Shown piece after piece: positions 19,313 to 27,780 of a DNA stretch of 64,000 nucleotides (position 1 is its first letter; every line of letters begins with the position of its first letter). The notes under the pieces are model-generated. The model was not told the DNA's origin. It did no database searches and saw only the letters and a program-made list of their open reading frames with translations. Origin of the DNA: CAWEWH01 sp963812775 (GTDB lineage Bacteria; Pseudomonadota; Alphaproteobacteria; Rhizobiales; Beijerinckiaceae); the NCBI GenBank assembly GCA_963812775.1, contig CAWEWH010000001.1, positions 1-64,000 on the forward strand, read 5' to 3'. The translations under genes and the position numbers were made by a program.

Positions 19313-20113
19313 TCAGGAGGCGGCGGCGGCCGCCTGGGCGGCGGCCTTGCGCCTCTCGAAATACTTCACTGCCAGGATGCTTGCCTCGTAAAGAAGGACG
19401 GTCGGAACGGCAAGCACCATCATGCTGATGGCGTCGGGCGGGGTCAGCACCGCCGCGATGGCGAACAGGATGACGATGGCGTAGCGGCGCTTCTCGACGA
19501 GGAACTTCGAATCGATGATCCCCGCCTGGCCGAGCAACGCCAGGATGACGGGAAGCTGGAAGCACACGCCGAACGCGAAGATCAGCGTCATGATCAGCGA
19601 GAGATAGTCGCTGACCTTGGGCAGGAGCTCGATGGCCGCCACCGCGCCCGCCCCCTGCTGCATGCCGAGCGAAAAGCGCATCAACAGCGGCATGGCGAAG
19701 AAGTAGACGACGAGGGCGCCGAGGATGAAGAAGATCGGCGTGGCGACGAGATAGGGCAGGAAGGCGTCGCGCTCGTTCTTGTAGAGGCCGGGCGCCACGA
19801 ACTTGTAGAGCTGCTGGGCGATGATGGGAAAGGCGCAGAAGCCCGCGCCGAACAGCGCCACCTGCAGCTCGGTGAAGAAATATTCCAGCGGCGCGGTGTA
19901 GATGAGCTTGGGATCGATGTTCATGGCGCGCGCCGTCGACGCGAACGGCCACACCAGGATGTTGTAGATGTCCTTGGCGAAGTAGACGCAGACCGCGAAC
20001 ATCGCCGCAAAGGCGACCATCGCCTTGATCAGCCGCGAGCGCAGCTCGATGAGGTGCTCGATGAGCGGCGCCTTGGTGGACTCGATATCCGCGTCGGTCA
20101 TGGTCTGCGTCAA
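19313..20113 (-). CDS. tatC: Sec-independent translocase subunit TatC
   Basis: A 266-residue six-helix protein. Typical features are PLIEHLIELRSRLIKA at the cytoplasmic N-terminus, APLEYFFTELQVALFGAGF in the first periplasmic loop and second helix, PIIAQQLYKFVAPGLYKNER (the FxxPGLxxxER loop) and PPDAISMMVLAVPT in the fifth-sixth helix region. TatC binds the twin-arginine signal of folded cargo. The start is M at 20113; a second methionine four codons in is also possible. Seventeen bases separate it from tatB. The C-terminus ends in an alanine-rich tail. Confidence 0.96.
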   Translation of the reverse strand: MTQTMTDADIESTKAPLIEHLIELRSRLIKAMVAFAAMFAVCVYFAKDIYNILVWPFASTARAMNIDPKLIYTAPLEYFFTELQVALFGAGFCAFPIIAQQLYKFVAPGLYKNERDAFLPYLVATPIFFILGALVVYFFAMPLLMRFSLGMQQGAGAVAAIELLPKVSDYLSLIMTLIFAFGVCFQLPVILALLGQAGIIDSKFLVEKRRYAIVILFAIAAVLTPPDAISMMVLAVPTVLLYEASILAVKYFERRKAAAQAAAAAS

Positions 20114-20129
20114 TTGTGGTCCGCGTCGG

Positions 20130-20690
20130 TCATGCGGCGTTGGTGCGGCTCTCCGGCGCAGCCGGGGCGCCGTCCGCCTTGCGCTCGGCCCCGGCGCTCT
20201 TATCGGGGTTCTTGTCGGGATTGATGTCGAGCGGCTTGACGTTTGCCGGCTCGGCGGGCGCAGCGCCGAGCGGCGCCGCCGCCTCGGCGATGGCGCGTTG
20301 CGGATCGGGCACTGCCGGCAGCTCCGCGACCTTCAGCGCCGCCTCGGGCGGCGGTGCAGCCGGCTTGGCATCGCCCCCCTGCGCGGGCTCGCTCGAGCCC
20401 GCCGGCTTGGTGCCGTCCTCGATGACGCCCTTGATCTGATCCTGGATGGCCTGGACGGGATTGAGGTTCTGGGCCGCGTCCGCGACGCTCGTCACCTGCT
20501 TGCGGATTTCTTCGAGCTCCGCCTCGCGCATGGCATCGTTGAACTGGCCCTGGAATTCCGCCGCCATCCGCTTCAGCTTGGCGGTCGCCTGACCGAGGGT
20601 GCGCAGCGCCGCAGGCAGATCCTTGGGGCCGATGACCACAAGCGCGACGGCCCCAACGATCAACAGCTCGCCCCAGCTCACGTCGAACAT
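20130..20690 (-). CDS. tatB: Sec-independent translocase subunit TatB
   Basis: A 186-residue protein with the TatB hairpin: a short periplasmic N-terminus (MFDVSWGELLIVGAVALVVI), the GPKDLPAALRTLGQ hinge, an amphipathic helix rich in charge (AKLKRMAAEFQGQFNDAMRE) and a long Pro/Ala/Lys-rich cytoplasmic tail. TatB forms the receptor with TatC. The tail from about residue 90 is low complexity and longer than in E. coli, as is common in alphaproteobacteria. It lies between tatA and tatC with tight spacing. Confidence 0.95.
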   Translation of the reverse strand: MFDVSWGELLIVGAVALVVIGPKDLPAALRTLGQATAKLKRMAAEFQGQFNDAMREAELEEIRKQVTSVADAAQNLNPVQAIQDQIKGVIEDGTKPAGSSEPAQGGDAKPAAPPPEAALKVAELPAVPDPQRAIAEAAAPLGAAPAEPANVKPLDINPDKNPDKSAGAERKADGAPAAPESRTNAA

Positions 20691-20728
20691 GGCTTCAATC
20701 CGTGGGCCGGCTCAAGTCGTCGCCGGCG

Positions 20729-20977
20729 TCAGCTCGCCTTGCGTTCCGGCACGGCGGCATTCTGCGCGACGGGCTGACCGTCGCGATGCTCGATGGCTTT
20801 CGGCGCCGTTGCGGCCTGCGCCTCGGTCTCGGGCTTCGGTTCCTCTTCCGTCATGCCCTTCTTGAACGCCTTGATGCCCTTGGCCACATCGCCCATCAGC
20901 TCGGAAATCTTGCCGCGGCCAAACAGCAAGAGGACGATGACGCCAAAAATCAGGATGTGTTGCCATCCCAAGCCCAT
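20729..20977 (-). CDS. tatA: Sec-independent translocase subunit TatA
   Basis: An 82-residue protein with one membrane helix (LGWQHILIFGVIVLLLFG), the conserved FGRGKISELMGDVAKGIKAF hinge and amphipathic helix, and a short charged tail. TatA oligomers form the export conduit for folded proteins. The start at 20977 is set by AGGAGG five bases upstream; an upstream methionine at 21025 lacks both homology and a ribosome site. It is the first gene of tatABC. Confidence 0.95.
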   Translation of the reverse strand: MGLGWQHILIFGVIVLLLFGRGKISELMGDVAKGIKAFKKGMTEEEPKPETEAQAATAPKAIEHRDGQPVAQNAAVPERKAS

Positions 20978-21161
20978 CAGATCCTCCTCAGAACAGTACA
21001 AGCGGGCGACATGCCAGTCCGGCACCCCCGCTATTCTTCGCGAACCTAGGGGTGGCAGGCGGCGAAAACAAGGATTTCCTCGCTGCTTGGGCCCGATGTC
21101 ACAGGGACGTGCTTAAGAAAGGCCGTGCTCAAGAAGCCTTTTGCCGCTCGGAATCGCCACA

Positions 21162-21860
21162 CTAGGACGTGCCGCTGCCGCGCTCCGGCTCGATCTCCAG
21201 CGGCTGGTAGAGCTCGTCGTCGAGCGGATCCTCCTCCTCGGTGAGCGCCGGATCGTCGCTCGGCAACGGCACGCCAAAACCCGTCGGAATCTGTCCGTCG
21301 AGGAAGCCCGCGCCCTTGAGCTCGTCGAGGCCCGGCAGGTCAGCGATGGCATCGAGGCCGAAATGCGTCAGGAACGCCGCCGTCGTCCCATAGGTGACGG
21401 GCCGACCCGGCACCTTGCGCCGGCCGCGCAGGCGCACCCACCCGGTCTCGAGCAGCACGTCGAGGGTGCCCTTTGAGGTGGCGACCCCGCGGATCTCCTC
21501 GATCTCGGCGCGCGTCACCGGCTGGTGGTAGGCGATGATGGCCAGCATTTCGAGCGCCGCGCGCGACAGCCGGCGCGTCTCGGTCACCTCGCGGGCCAGC
21601 ACGAAGGCGAGATCGGGCGCCGTGCGGAACATCCACTTGCCGGCGACCTTGACGAGGTTGACGCCACGCGAGGCGTAGATGCCTTCGAGCCGCGCCAGCA
21701 CCGAGGCCACATCGGTGCCTTCCGGCAGGCGGCCGCGCAGCTCGTCCTCGCTGACCGGCGCGGCGGCGGCGAACAGAATGGCTTCGGCGACGCGCAGCGC
21801 CTCCGCGAAGCTTTCGGCCGCCACGTCCTCTCGCCCGATCCGCTCGACGACAGCGATCAT
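21162..21860 (-). CDS. scpB: Segregation and condensation protein ScpB
   Basis: A 232-residue two-winged-helix protein. ALRVAEAILFAAAAPVSEDE opens the first domain; LSRAALEMLAIIAYHQPVTR and EIRGVATSKGTLDVLLETGW are the hallmark ScpB stretches, followed by GRRKVPGRPVTYGTTAAFL. ScpB dimerises on ScpA and completes the SMC condensin complex. The start is placed at 21860, after AAGGA, four bases beyond the scpA stop, rather than at 21905 inside scpA. The C-terminus has an acidic extension. Confidence 0.93.
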   Translation of the reverse strand: MIAVVERIGREDVAAESFAEALRVAEAILFAAAAPVSEDELRGRLPEGTDVASVLARLEGIYASRGVNLVKVAGKWMFRTAPDLAFVLAREVTETRRLSRAALEMLAIIAYHQPVTRAEIEEIRGVATSKGTLDVLLETGWVRLRGRRKVPGRPVTYGTTAAFLTHFGLDAIADLPGLDELKGAGFLDGQIPTGFGVPLPSDDPALTEEEDPLDDELYQPLEIEPERGSGTS

Positions 21861-21864
21861 GTCT

Positions 21865-22689
21865 TCATCCTTGCTCAAACGTTGGCTGCCCGCGGCTCTC
21901 TTCACCGGAATCCATCCGCCGCCTCACCCAAAGCGGCGCGAACGTCGTGTCCTGTCTCACCTCGACGCTCCCGTCCTTCACGAGCTCCAGCATGGCGGAG
22001 AACGACGAGGCCTTGACGGTGGCGCGCATCCCCGGCTCGACCAGGTAGCGGATGAGATAGTCGTCGACGGAAGTCCAGTCGTGCGCCATGCCGACAAGGC
22101 GCGACAGCGCCTCGCGCGCCTCCACCAGCGACCATACGACGCGCCGATGCATCGTGACGTGGGCGGTCGAGGCCTTGAGCCGCCGTCGGGAATAGGCCGA
22201 GAGCAGATCGTGAAGCGTCGCCTCCCATTGCGGCCGCGCCACATCGGCGAGCGGCTCGGGGGCGCCGCGGCCAAACACGTCGCGGCCGAGCCGATGCCGG
22301 TCGGCGAGCAGCCGGGCGGCGGCGCGGATCGCCTCCAGCCGCCGCAGCCGGAAGGCGAGCGCGGTGGCGAGATCGGTGGCCGTCGGCTCCTCGCCCTTCG
22401 GCGCCTCTGGCAGCAACAGCCGCGACTTGAGATAGGCGAGCCAGGCCGCCATCACGAGATAGTCGGCGGCGAGCTCCAGCCGCGCCTTGCGGGCTTCCTC
22501 GACGAAGACGAGATATTGCTCGGCCAGCGCCAGGATGGAGATACGCGCCAGATCGACCTTTTGACGGCGCGCCAGTTCGAGCAGCAGGTCGAGCGGGCCC
22601 TCGAAACCGTCGACGTCGACGATCAGCGCCGGCTCGCTTTCGCCGCGCTCGGACAGCTCGATGTCGTCGAATTGTGTTTCGTCCGCCAT
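21865..22689 (-). CDS. scpA: Segregation and condensation protein ScpA
   Basis: A 274-residue kleisin. The N-terminal SMC-binding helix region reads VDGFEGPLDLLLELARRQKV followed by DLARISILALAEQYL, and LELAADYLVMAAWLAYLKSR is the next conserved helix. The C-terminal winged helix includes FSAMLELVKDG. ScpA bridges the SMC heads with ScpB. It is transcribed just before scpB, 4 bases apart, and just after nagZ. Confidence 0.94.
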   Translation of the reverse strand: MADETQFDDIELSERGESEPALIVDVDGFEGPLDLLLELARRQKVDLARISILALAEQYLVFVEEARKARLELAADYLVMAAWLAYLKSRLLLPEAPKGEEPTATDLATALAFRLRRLEAIRAAARLLADRHRLGRDVFGRGAPEPLADVARPQWEATLHDLLSAYSRRRLKASTAHVTMHRRVVWSLVEAREALSRLVGMAHDWTSVDDYLIRYLVEPGMRATVKASSFSAMLELVKDGSVEVRQDTTFAPLWVRRRMDSGEESRGQPTFEQG

Positions 22690-22727
22690 AGGCTCTTGAT
22701 TCGTCTCGCGTCCCGACTTTGGGCGTC

Positions 22728-23753
22728 TCAGGCGCTCCTCGCAAGGGCCGCGTCAAGCCGGGCCCGCGCTTCCACAGGATCAAGCGGCTCAACGGCATGG
22801 CGAATTCGTGCCAGCGCCGCCTCGGCGCGGCGCCTGGCGCGGCCGCCAAGCAGGGGCGCGGCCTTGGCCACCTCCTCCATCTCCTCGCGCCGGCCGTTGC
22901 AGTGGAGAACCACGTCGCACCCCGCCCTGAGGGCCGCCTTGGTGCGCTCGGCAAAGGACCCGGCCAGGGCCTTCATGCTCAAATCGTCGCTCATGACGAG
23001 GCCGTCATAGCCGATCGAGCCCCGTACGATCCGCCGCATGACCTTGCGTGAGGTGGTGGCCGGCCCGCTTGCGTCGATGGCCGAAAAGACCACGTGGGCG
23101 GTCATGGCCAGGGGCATGTCGGCAAGGACCCGGAAGGGCGCAAAATCGCGAGCCTCCAGCTCGTCGAGGGGCGTATCGACCACCGGCAGCGCCTCGTGGC
23201 TGTCGGCCCGTGCCCGTCCATGGCCGGGCACATGCTTGATGACCGGCAGCACACCCCCGGCCAGCAGGCCCTCCGCCGCCGCCCGGCCGATCACCGCCAC
23301 CCCGTCGGGGTCTTCGTCATAGGCGCGGTCGCCGATGATGCCGTGCGCGCCGGGCACCGGCACATCGAGAACCGGCAGGCAGTCGACATTGATGCCCACT
23401 GCCCTGAGGTCGTGGGCCATGAGCCTTGCCCCCACGCGGGCGAGCTCGCGCCGCTCCAGGGGATCGTTGGCGGACAGGCGCCCATAGGCGCGGCCCGGCG
23501 GATAGACCGGCCAGTGGGGCGGGCCCATGCGCTGCACCCGCCCGCCCTCCTGGTCGATAAGGATGGGCGCGTCGGCGCGTTCCGCCACCTCGCGCAACGC
23601 CCCGGTCAGCGCGCGGACCTGCGCCGGCGTGTCGATGTTGCGCTTGAACAGGATGAAGCCCCACGGCCGCGTCTCGGCGAAGAAGGCGCGCTCATCGGGG
23701 GTGAGCGTGGGGCCGGCGAGCCCGGCGATGAAGGCGCGACTGGGACGCGTCAA
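22728..23753 (-). CDS. nagZ: Beta-N-acetylhexosaminidase NagZ (GH3)
   Basis: A 341-residue cytoplasmic GH3 enzyme. Key stretches are PILIDQEGGRVQRMGPPHW, VLPVIKHVPGHGRARADSH (the KHFPGHG...DSH loop holding the general acid/base His-Asp pair) and GYDGLVMSDDLSMKAL, whose first Asp of SDD is the nucleophile. NagZ removes N-acetylglucosamine from anhydro-muropeptides during wall recycling and influences beta-lactamase induction. The best start is TTG at 23753, which has no clear ribosome site and lies 22 bases after the SPOR gene; translation may depend on coupling. Confidence 0.94.
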   Translation of the reverse strand: MTRPSRAFIAGLAGPTLTPDERAFFAETRPWGFILFKRNIDTPAQVRALTGALREVAERADAPILIDQEGGRVQRMGPPHWPVYPPGRAYGRLSANDPLERRELARVGARLMAHDLRAVGINVDCLPVLDVPVPGAHGIIGDRAYDEDPDGVAVIGRAAAEGLLAGGVLPVIKHVPGHGRARADSHEALPVVDTPLDELEARDFAPFRVLADMPLAMTAHVVFSAIDASGPATTSRKVMRRIVRGSIGYDGLVMSDDLSMKALAGSFAERTKAALRAGCDVVLHCNGRREEMEEVAKAAPLLGGRARRRAEAALARIRHAVEPLDPVEARARLDAALARSA

Positions 23754-23775
23754 GGCGTGCGCGCCGCTCGGGGCG

Positions 23776-25596
23776 CTAGTTCTTCGTCACGAAACAGGCT
23801 CCGCCCGCCGCCTGCAGCTTGGTGCAGAGCGTGACGGCGTCTTCCTTCGAGGTGGTGGCGACGCGCAGGCGCCACAGCGTTTTGCCGCCCACCTGCGCCT
23901 GACGGATGATCGGCCGGCGGCCACCGAGCTCGGAATGCTTGCGCTGCATCGACGCGAAGGTCTCGCGGGCCTCCTGCTCGCTGCTTGCGGCCTTGAGCTG
24001 AACCACGAAGGCACCGTCGGCGCTCACCTCGGTGGCGCGGTTCTGGCTTGCCGTATCGGCGGGGGCGGCGGCCACGCGTCGGGCGGGCTGCGACTGCTCT
24101 TGCGATTGCGGCGGCACGGCAGCGCGCTGCTGCGGCTTCGCCTCGGCCTGCGGCTGGCTCGGGGCCCTGGACTGCACCGGCTGGCCCTGCGCCTGGACTT
24201 GCTCCGGCGGCTTCTGGCTGTTGCCCACCGGCGAGACGCCGAGCGATACGCCCCGGCCCGTGTCGCGGCTCTCGGTCCGCTCGCTGCTATCGCCGACGCG
24301 GGCTTGCGATTTGGCGGCGGCGCCATTGGCGAGCGAGGGCGTCGCCGGCGAGCCGTTCTGCCGCTGCTGCGACGGGAGCTGCACTTGCGGCTGAGATTGG
24401 CCTTGCGGCTGTGATTGGCTTTGTGATTGCACGGCCGGCTGGCCTTGAACCAGGCCATCGCCCTGCGCCTGGAACAAGGGACGCGACGGCTGCGCCGGCG
24501 CGACGCCGCGCGCCAATGCCGGCTCGGCCGACTGGCCCTCGCTGACGATGCTGCCGTCGGGCCGCACCGCCACGGTCTTCACCTTGCGGGGCTCGTCCTG
24601 CTTGCCAAGATTGCTCGCCTGCGGCGGCTGCGGCAGCGTGATGCCGCGCTGGCCGGACGGAAGCGACGCCGTCTGGCCGTCACGCTTCAGGATCTGATTG
24701 AGGTCGAGCGGCTGCTCGTCGCGATTGACCACCCGCGTGCCCTGCTCCTGGGTGGCACCGGACTGCTTCACGGTCTCGTAGATCTGCTTGCTCTGCCCCG
24801 GGTCGTCGGCCGCCTTGGCCTGAACCTTGGTGGGCTGCTTCTCGGCCATGATGACCGGCGGCTCCCCCGATGCGGTGCGGGCGCCGGAGCCCCGCGAAAA
24901 ATAGAAGCCGCCGACCGCGATGGCGCCGACCCCGACCAATGCCGCGGCCGCGACCAGGCCTTTGCGCGAACGGCGCGGCTCGGCTTCCTCCTCGCCGGCA
25001 TACTGGCCCTGGTCCTCCTCGACCGCCTCGGCCTGCTCGTCGTACCGCGCCTCGGCGACCTCGTAAGTGCCGTCGGCCGATGCCTCGGCTTGGCTAGCGG
25101 CATGATCGATGGGTGGCGGCGGCATGAAGTCGCGCAAGGAATGCGCGGGCTGCTGCGCGCCCGGCTCATGCCGCTCACCGAGAATGCCCCGCAGGGTCGC
25201 CTCGAACTCCGCCGACGGCATGCGCGCCGGCCCCCTGCCCTTGGCCAGCGCCTCGCGGCCCGCATCCTGGTTGAGATGCTCCAGCGAGTAGGAACTCTCG
25301 TCCATGGCGACGCCGTGCGGCTGGGCCTCGGGGAGGTTTTCGTTCGCCGGCGGGCTATCGAACAGCGTCGGCTCGCGCCGGCGCTTGCGTCGAGCCGGGT
25401 CCTCGACGGGAGCTTCGGCGCGCTCGTTCGCCAGAATGGCGCGGTAAGGATCGTCCTGGCCGACGATGCGGGCGAGCTCGGCGAGAGGGTCGTTGCTGCG
25501 TGGACGCCTGGCCGGCTGTTGGTTGTGGACGTTCTTCAGCTGCGCCTCGAGCGCATCGAGGTCGATGGCGAGGCGCGATTTCGTCGAATGATCCAT
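23776..25596 (-). CDS. SPOR-domain cell-envelope protein with Gln/Pro-rich linker
   Basis: About 606 residues from the ATG at 25596. The cytoplasmic N-terminus (residues 1-210) is charged, one membrane helix follows (LVAAAALVGVGAIAVGGFYF), then a long periplasmic linker very rich in Gln, Pro and Ser (QSQSQSQPQGQSQPQVQLPS), and a C-terminal SPOR domain (VQLKAASSEQEARETFASMQ, LWRLRVATTSKEDAVTLCTK). SPOR domains bind denuded septal glycan, so the protein probably acts at division (inference). An upstream start at 25707 is possible but lacks support. It lies between argS and nagZ, a common alphaproteobacterial arrangement. Confidence 0.9.
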   Translation of the reverse strand: MDHSTKSRLAIDLDALEAQLKNVHNQQPARRPRSNDPLAELARIVGQDDPYRAILANERAEAPVEDPARRKRRREPTLFDSPPANENLPEAQPHGVAMDESSYSLEHLNQDAGREALAKGRGPARMPSAEFEATLRGILGERHEPGAQQPAHSLRDFMPPPPIDHAASQAEASADGTYEVAEARYDEQAEAVEEDQGQYAGEEEAEPRRSRKGLVAAAALVGVGAIAVGGFYFSRGSGARTASGEPPVIMAEKQPTKVQAKAADDPGQSKQIYETVKQSGATQEQGTRVVNRDEQPLDLNQILKRDGQTASLPSGQRGITLPQPPQASNLGKQDEPRKVKTVAVRPDGSIVSEGQSAEPALARGVAPAQPSRPLFQAQGDGLVQGQPAVQSQSQSQPQGQSQPQVQLPSQQRQNGSPATPSLANGAAAKSQARVGDSSERTESRDTGRGVSLGVSPVGNSQKPPEQVQAQGQPVQSRAPSQPQAEAKPQQRAAVPPQSQEQSQPARRVAAAPADTASQNRATEVSADGAFVVQLKAASSEQEARETFASMQRKHSELGGRRPIIRQAQVGGKTLWRLRVATTSKEDAVTLCTKLQAAGGACFVTKN

Positions 25597-25774
25597 GACG
25601 CGTCCGTACTCCGCCACTTGCGGCCAGGGGCTGTGATCGCGACGCGCTGCTGCGCGTCCTTCGATCTCTGAACCGGACACCCCCCACCCCTTCTGGCTGG
25701 CGTCCAACGCGGCGGCTCTCGCTCAGCAAGAGCGCGATGCGATGCTGCCATCGCAGCGCACTCGGACTCTTAGT

Positions 25775-25830
25775 TCAGCGCATGACCTACCCGAAAACCG
25801 CGCACACTTTCCGGCATCATTGCGCTAGCG
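25775..25830. repeat. Second, degenerate copy of the CCGAAAA-type intergenic palindrome
   Basis: Downstream of argS the sequence GCGCATGACC...CCGAAAACCGCGCACACTTT...CCGGCATCATTGCGC keeps the arm pattern of the copies at 19251 and 55122 but with several mismatches. It overlaps the last codons of argS by a few bases. The remaining part of the roughly 230-base gap to the SPOR gene shows nothing recognisable. Confidence 0.65.
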
Positions 25831-27582
25831 CATTTCCTCTGGCGCCGTGACCCCCAGGATCGCCAAGCCCGATGCGATGACCGAGCGGACAGCGTAAACC
25901 AGAGCCAAACGGGCCAACGTCAAGTCTGGGTTTCCTTGGTTAACAAACCGTAAGGGGGGCACATCCTTGCCCTTGTTCCACAGACTATGGAATTCGCTCG
26001 CCAAATCATACAGGAAAAAGGCAATTCTATGGGGCTCATGGCTCGCCGCCGCCGCCTCGACGACGCGCGGGTACTGCGCAAGGCTCCGGATCACCGCAAG
26101 CTCGCTGTCGTCCGAAAGCGCCTCGAGACTGGCCGCCGCGAGGGACTGCCGGTCGAGCTCGAGCTTCGGCAGCGCCTCGGCGGCCTGCCGGAAGGCCGAG
26201 AAGCAGCGCGCATGGGCGTACTGGACGTAGAAGACCGGATTGTCCTTCGACTGCTCGACGACCTTGGCGAGATCGAAGTCGAGGGCCGCATCGTTCTTGC
26301 GGAACACCATCATGAAGCGAACCGAGTCCCGGCCCACCTCGTCGATCACCTCGCGTATGGTCACGAAGTCGCCGGAGCGCTTGCCCATGGCGATGGGCAC
26401 GCCGGCGCGAAACAGCCGCACCAATTGACAGAGCTTCACATCGAGGTGCCCTTCCCCGCCGGTCACCGCCTTGAGGGCCGCCTGCACGCGCTTGACATAG
26501 CCGCCGTGGTCGGCCCCCCACACATCGATCATCTCCTTGAAGCCGCGCTCGAACTTCGAACGGTGATAGGCGATGTCGGAGGCGAAATAGGTGAAGCTGC
26601 CGTCCGACTTGAGCAGCGGCCGGTCAACGTCGTCGCCAAAGGCGGTGGCCTTGAACACCGTCTGCTCGCGGTCCTCCCAGTCCTCCTGCTCCTTGCCCTT
26701 GGGCGGCGGCAGGCGGCTCTCGACCACGAGACCGCGCTTGCGCAAATCCTCAATCAGGGATGCAACTTGGCCACCGTTGTTCACTTGGAGTGAGCGCTCC
26801 GAGAAGAACACGTCATGGTGGATATCGAGGGCTGCGAGATCCTCGCGGATCATGGCCATCATCATGGCGATGGCGGTGTCGCGGACTTCCGGCAGCCATT
26901 CCGCCTCCCGCTGCCCGAGAAGCGCGCGGCCATGCGTCTTGGCGAGCGCCTCCCCGACCGGCTTCAGATAGTCGCCCGGATAGAAGCCTTCCGGAATGGC
27001 GCCGATATTCTCGCCGAGTGCCTCCCGGTAGCGCAGATATGCGGAGCGGGCGAGGATGTCGACCTGGGCGCCCGCGTCATTGACGTAATACTCGCGGGTC
27101 ACCGCGTAGCCCGTGAAGGCGAGCAGGTTGGCGAGCGCGTCCCCGAATACGGCGCCGCGCCCGTGCCCCACATGCATCGGCCCGGTCGGATTGGCCGAGA
27201 CATATTCGACATTGACCTTGGTGCCGCCGCCAAGCCGGGAGCGGCCGAAATCCGGGTCGGTGACAGCGGCGCGCAGGACATCGTGGAAGACGCCGCGGTC
27301 GAGGGTGAGATTGATGAAGCCCGGGCCCGCGACGCTGGCGCCCGCGATGCCCGCTTCTCCCCGCATCGCCTCGGCCAGGACCTCGCCGAGGGCGCGCGGA
27401 TTCATCTTGGCGTCCTTGGCCAACACCATGGCGGCGTTGCTGGCGAGATCGCCATGGCTCGCGTCGCGCGGCGGCTCGACAACGATGCGGCTCAGATCGA
27501 GCCCTCCGGGAAGAGCCTTGCGCTCTACGAGACCGCCGATCACGGCCTTCAGTTTCTGCTCGTAGATGGCGAAAATGTTCAT
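25825..27582 (-). CDS. argS: Arginine-tRNA ligase
   Basis: A 585-residue class I synthetase. The HIGH motif is in SANPTGPMHVGHGRGAVFGD, the KMSKS-equivalent in IAMGKRSGDFVTIREV, and the ArgRS-specific ANPTGP and EYYVNDAGAQ blocks are present. The C-terminal anticodon-binding domain ends VYAVRSVIASGLAILGVTAP. The start at 27582 (MNIFAIYEQKL) fits the family's N-terminal Add domain; the longer open frame has no homology. It lies between dgt and the SPOR gene. Confidence 0.97.
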   Translation of the reverse strand: MNIFAIYEQKLKAVIGGLVERKALPGGLDLSRIVVEPPRDASHGDLASNAAMVLAKDAKMNPRALGEVLAEAMRGEAGIAGASVAGPGFINLTLDRGVFHDVLRAAVTDPDFGRSRLGGGTKVNVEYVSANPTGPMHVGHGRGAVFGDALANLLAFTGYAVTREYYVNDAGAQVDILARSAYLRYREALGENIGAIPEGFYPGDYLKPVGEALAKTHGRALLGQREAEWLPEVRDTAIAMMMAMIREDLAALDIHHDVFFSERSLQVNNGGQVASLIEDLRKRGLVVESRLPPPKGKEQEDWEDREQTVFKATAFGDDVDRPLLKSDGSFTYFASDIAYHRSKFERGFKEMIDVWGADHGGYVKRVQAALKAVTGGEGHLDVKLCQLVRLFRAGVPIAMGKRSGDFVTIREVIDEVGRDSVRFMMVFRKNDAALDFDLAKVVEQSKDNPVFYVQYAHARCFSAFRQAAEALPKLELDRQSLAAASLEALSDDSELAVIRSLAQYPRVVEAAAASHEPHRIAFFLYDLASEFHSLWNKGKDVPPLRFVNQGNPDLTLARLALVYAVRSVIASGLAILGVTAPEEMR

Positions 27583-27620
27583 GATCGGCCCAAAGCTGCG
27601 GGAGGCCACGCGCGCCCATC

Positions 27621-27773
27621 TTCTCCCTGAGGGAGAAGGTGGCTGCGAAGCAGCCGGATGAGAGGTTGCGATCCATCGCGGCCCGCGCGCCCTCACCCGC
27701 CTCGCGGAGCCTGTCATCGGGCCGGCCTCCGGCCGGACCCGTTGGCTCAGCACCCTCTCCCTACGGGAGAGGG
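27621..27773. repeat. Cluster of four short hairpins (REP-like mosaic) between dgt and argS
   Basis: Four perfect or near-perfect inverted repeats are packed into 153 bases: TTCTCCC-tga-GGGAGAA (27621-27637), GGCTGC-gaa-GCAGCC (27641-27655), a GGCCGG/CCGGCC repeat near 27720-27736, and CCCTCTCCC-tac-GGGAGAGGG (27753-27773). This CTCTCCC/GGGAGAG style is common between genes in alphaproteobacteria. The cluster fills the gap downstream of dgt and may terminate or stabilise that transcript. Confidence 0.75.
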
Positions 27774-27780
27774 TTGGCGC

